Shown one piece after another: positions 60,907-64,000 of a stretch of DNA of 64,000 bases. Numbering within the stretch: the first letter of the stretch is position 1; each line of letters opens with the position of its first letter. Source of the stretch: Acephala macrosclerotiorum (taxonomy: Eukaryota > Ascomycota > Leotiomycetes > Helotiales > Mollisiaceae); the NCBI GenBank assembly GCA_014904845.1, contig MU119337.1:1-64000 (forward strand), in the 5' to 3' direction. Position numbers and translations under genes: made by a program. A model generated the notes under the pieces. It saw nothing but the letters and a program-made list of their open reading frames with translations. It ran no database searches and was not told the origin of the DNA.

Positions 60907-63900
60907 ATGAACATCCTTGAAGACCAAGTCACCGACCTAACCTACCTCGCCGACTCACCCATTTCCACCATGACGCCGGCGCCACTGCAAGCCAGTATGA
61001 ATGACCAGCGACAGTCCTCGTGTGCGGAAAGCCCTGCGGAAACAGCAGCTGGAAGCGGAAAGAAGAGGAAGAACGACGACGAGTCGACGACGAATGCGAA
61101 TGGAACCACACATACGAGGGCGAAGAGGAATAGATACATCTCCATTGCGTGGTATGTACCATTGTGCAGCTTCATGTTGGGCTTAATCAACACCGCCTCG
61201 CGCATTGCGACCATGCTGTTCACTGCTAACTTTTGCTTCTAGCAACGAATGCAAGCGGCGCAAGATCAAATGCAATGGAAATACACCCTGCCAAAGATGT
61301 GGAAACCTCAATCTCGAATGCCAGTACGCGCCGAATTGCTGCACGAATGGCTTCAAGGAGTCCGAAGAGTTCCGGCAGATGAATGCACACCTCACCGCGC
61401 TGCAGGAACAAGTCGATAACCTATATGCCAATCTCAACGCATTGAAGGCGAGTGGAGACAGTATGTCCTTCCCACAGGCTTCAGAGCGATCGATGTCAGT
61501 CTCTCAACCTCCGCCAATCTCGCCACTAAGTAGATTCCGACCTACACCAAAGCATCCTTCTTTCCGAGGTCCAACGAGCTCTGCCTTCAGCCTCGATGTT
61601 GCCAAAAATACATTGCATAACATGGGGTATCAAGGCTTGGGAGTTGATGAGGGCATGACTACGCAAGATGCCACCCCAATTGGCTCTCCACCCGCCATTG
61701 CGCCAACTATAATATCAGCTGGAGGCCCTGCTAGAGATCCTATATGGGCACTGAGCAAAGAAGAAACCGTTCGGCTGTGCAAAGTATATGAAGAAGAGAT
61801 GGGTATCATGTACCCTGTGGTCAACATCGAGCAACTCATCACCCACGGGACAAATCTATACGACTTCGTTGATGCAGCTCTGCGGGCTGGCCTTGCCAAC
61901 CCCGCATCCCCGAAAGGAGTCCGCGACGAGCAATCTCTAGTCCTGAAAATGGTACTTGCTATTGCCAATGTTGTGGAAGGCAACGGTCAAAGTGAGATTG
62001 GGTACAGGCTCTTTGAGAGCGTGCGGGAAGCAGCAGATAGGACTCTGCATAGTGAGGTGATCGAGGTCAAAAGCCTGCCCTTCTTGTCCCTTGTGGTAAG
62101 TCCGAAGTTTTCCGATGCGTCTTTATCTCTCTGATTGCTGAAATACTTCGTTGCTGTTGTGTTCGTGTGAAAGCCTTTTTGCGGCATGCGGCTTGGTTGC
62201 TGGAGAGAAGTTGCCAGACCTGGAGCGTCCATGGTCAGTACCACAATGGGATGACCACTCCAAGTGGATGAAATCCAACTGCCTTGCAATGATGTTTTTG
62301 TCTTTGAAATAAGCTACATGTTGATTCGTTGTTGATTTTCCCTCAATTTTAAGGGGTCAAAACTTCGGTTAGACGCCTGCATTGGGAAACGGTGTGGTTT
62401 TGATACCCCACACAAAAAGTCTGTGCCCGATACAAGACAAGCACTGATTTGCCAGGATTTTTTGTTTTCGGGTACATCGCTTAAGAAAATTTCCTATGAA
62501 GCTTTTAGTACCTAGAATTAGACTCTTGATTGAGGGGAAGCCTGTTGGCCCTGCGGTAGTGCACACCTCAAGCCCGCTCGATTCCCTTGCTCGCTTCATT
62601 GCCACTACATCACCTTTGCTCCGTAGCCTCGCTGCAAGTCCTGCATCTCCGGTGTTACAGCACCCAAAAATTGTGCTTTCAAAAAGGGGCCCCCCAAAAA
62701 AAGAGTTAAGCCAACTCTCTGACAGACCCCGAGGGTTCTGTCAGACAGTCGGCCGAGTGATCTCTCAAGGACTTGCACCTCGATCTTGTTAGTCAGCAAT
62801 GTGACAAACATGTGTTACTATTTACACCAAGAGACCTTTTTTTTTGTTTAATGGGAAAATTATACTTATTTAAATTTATACGGACCTTGGTTCGCTTGCT
62901 AGCCCCACTTGAAAAGAGAAGACCGCGCGAAGGTCACTAGACTTTCTTGCCGCGCTTTCGCGATGTCATAGACTTCTTTTAATGCATCGCATTTCATTTT
63001 CCTTCAAGTACACGATGCAAGGAGAAGTTTCAAAAAATTATAAGGGCTAAAAAATTGGGGCAGCTTAGAGTTGTGTTACCACCACCCGGAGCTCCCCTGT
63101 AAAAAGCCTCTCTAGGGCTCGAACCTAGAGCTCGTTTGTGCTTATGGATGACGGCACCACGAATGTTTACCATTACACCAAGAGGCCTTTGTTTGATTGT
63201 TTTAGATTGAGATCTGCTTATTTAATCTATACTCTTCACTTTTCTCTTTGTGGGAGAGGGGCTACCGCGCTAGACATCGGCTAGTCGCCTGCTCTAAGAG
63301 TGGTGCCGTTTTGATTGCTATGCCTGCTTAGGCTATTGAGGGATACAAAAAGTAATTGAATCTATGAGCATTCTACGCAATGCAAAGAATACCTTTAGTT
63401 GTTCTAGATTACTTCCGAAAAGCATAGTAGCAGCTTCTGTAAGACTCGAAATACGCTTCACGCCCTCGTCTGAGTTGGCAAGATTATCACGAAAATGTGC
63501 CAAGATTGAAGGGGAAAAACAAAAGCAAAGTAGCATCATGGAAAACTAGAATTGCTTCTCGCTCCCATGATGTTATGAGTGATCTCTCCAGGACTCGAAC
63601 TTAGATTACTATGCCACAGGGATCAGAGCGTGCTACCATTGCACCAAGAGACCTGTGTTGAATTGATGACATGAAATCTGCTTATTTGAATATATATAAT
63701 CTCTTTATGTTTGTGGGGAAACCAGCCTCCCGGGCTAGACTTCGGCTAGCCGCCTGCATTAGAAACGGTGCAATTATGTTAGCTCGTTATGTCGCCCTTC
63801 TATCGACAAAGCTTGCTGCAATGTTCATCCCAGTTCGCTTTAACTTTGCATTAACACTGCATCTTTGCGTATATGACATGCACACACCCTTGGACAGACA

Positions 63901-64000
63901 GCTAACGGGTCTCTGTAGGCTATCTACCATTTCCACTGCGATGAGGAAGCTTTGGCTTGGCGTATCATTGGGCAGGTAGCTCGAATGTGCATCGAACTCG
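60907..64000 (+). CDS. Zn2Cys6 transcription factor, 3' end beyond window
   Basis: Exons 60907-61151, 61243-62095 and 63919 onward. The first intron (GTATGT...CTAACTTTTGCTTCTAG) splits the first cysteine codon; the joined product has CNECKRRKIKC and NGNTPCQRCGNLNLEC, the C-x2-C-x6-C-x5-C-x2-C-x6-C binuclear zinc cluster. A helix for dimerisation follows (MNAHLTALQEQVDNLYANLN). From EETVRLCKVYEEEMGIMYPV the fungal-specific regulatory domain begins. Exon 2 ends SLPFLSLV at a GTAAGT donor; the matching continuation AIYHFHCDEEALAWRIIGQV with ARMCIEL is found only at 63919, after a GCTAAC branch and CTGTAG acceptor. So the second intron is 1,823 bp, far above the usual 50-90 bp here, and carries repeats. 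An alternative start is Met at 60970. Target genes unknown. Confidence 0.85.
62720..62745. repeat. Short perfect-stem hairpin
   Basis: CTGACAGACC and GGTTCTGTCAG pair around CCGAG. It lies in the repeat-loaded intron, 14 bp before the first tRNA-like module. Confidence 0.6.
62759..62837 (-). repeat. tRNA-like module 1, degraded
   Basis: The reverse strand starts GGTCTCTTGGTGTAAATAGT and ends GAGAGATCA, so the acceptor ends still pair. The A box is altered and the B box reads GGTGCAAGTCC instead of GGTTCAAGTCC. Probably a dead copy of modules 2 and 3. Confidence 0.5.
63104..63187 (-). tRNA. tRNA-like module 2
   Basis: Reverse strand, 84 nt: acceptor GGCCTCT pairs with AGAGGCT; D stem GTGT/ACAT around AATGGTAA; TTCGT/ACGAG can form an anticodon stem; T arm CTAGG-TTCGAGC-CCTAG is perfect. 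A box (TGGTGTAATGG) and B box (GGTTCGAGCCC) of RNA polymerase III are both good. The anticodon loop is 23 nt and position 33 is not T, so an intron or decay must be assumed and I give no amino acid. It could be a tRNA gene, a pseudogene or a SINE head. Confidence 0.4.
63580..63653 (-). tRNA. tRNA-like module 3
   Basis: Reverse strand, 74 nt: acceptor GGTCTCT pairs with AGAGATC (one G-T); D stem GTGC/GCAC around AATGGTA; T loop TTCGAGT with stem CTAAG/CCTGG (one A-C mismatch). A and B boxes are present. The anticodon arm (CTCTG ... CATAG) has a 10-nt loop, so identity is unclear; ATCCCTG could present CCC. Related to modules 1 and 2 in sequence and in the tail that follows on the plus strand. 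Confidence 0.4.

Larger units (their letters stand above)
62096..63918 (+). repeat. Repeat-loaded 1.8-kb intron
   Basis: This is the intron of the Zn2Cys6 gene. It holds three minus-strand tRNA-like modules (62759-62837, 63104-63187, 63580-63653). On the plus strand each is followed by a related tail: modules 2 and 3 share ATCTGCTTATTT, a TTTGTGGG block, then GCTAGAC(A/T)TCGGCTAG and CGCCTGC...GGTG. A fourth tail-like piece (CGCCTGCATTGGGAAACGGTG) lies at about 62378. This fits insertions of a tRNA-derived SINE or duplication of a tRNA locus. Confidence 0.65.

Overview
The window is nuclear DNA of a filamentous ascomycete (Pezizomycotina; Leotiomycetes is my inference, not shown). The evidence is short GT-AG introns with CTAAC or CTGAC branch sites, fungus-only families (UstYa-like, Zn2Cys6, HeLo, fungal CorA-like proteins, CYP504), and blocks decayed by repeat-induced point mutation (RIP) beside normal-GC islands. 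Splice sites were read by eye. Exon sums were checked to be multiples of three for the gene models that I call intact.

Layout. 1-16.6 kb is almost pure A+T: two same-direction copies of one long repeat (2.1-8.2 and 10.2-16.4 kb). The second copy is more decayed and is split by a 1.1 kb normal-GC insertion with its own tandem repeat. 17.9-25.4 kb holds a 3'-terminal exon, a frameshifted HeLo-domain relic, an F-box-like gene, a permuted papain-fold (LRAT/PPPDE-like) gene and a GNAT acetyltransferase. 26.3-28.8 kb is a second A+T block with similar sequence at both ends, followed by gene fragments at 29.0-30.4 kb.

30.8-56.8 kb is an accessory island of signalling genes: a kinase-TPR gene with two frameshifts, a HeLo-like gene with a degenerate kinase half, a kinase relic lacking its N-lobe, a Fot1/Pogo-type transposon, two fungal CorA-like membrane proteins and two intact kinases. 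Inside it lies one metabolic pair on a shared 750 bp promoter: fumarylacetoacetase and phenylacetate 2-hydroxylase (CYP504), steps of the phenylacetate/homogentisate route.

The main new observation is a family of three tiny genes (60-77 aa; 34.34, 46.39 and 52.47 kb). Each has three exons with two phase-0 introns at matching places, and each sits next to a kinase or CorA-like gene. I know no name for this family.

56.8-64 kb has a dispersed repeat, a UstYa-type gene with an in-frame TAG, decayed coding sequence, a small Cys-containing ORF with an internal TGA, and a Zn2Cys6 regulator. The regulator continues past the window end through a 1.8 kb intron that carries three tRNA-like repeats. Many genes show single-base frameshifts; true decay and assembly error cannot be separated from sequence alone.
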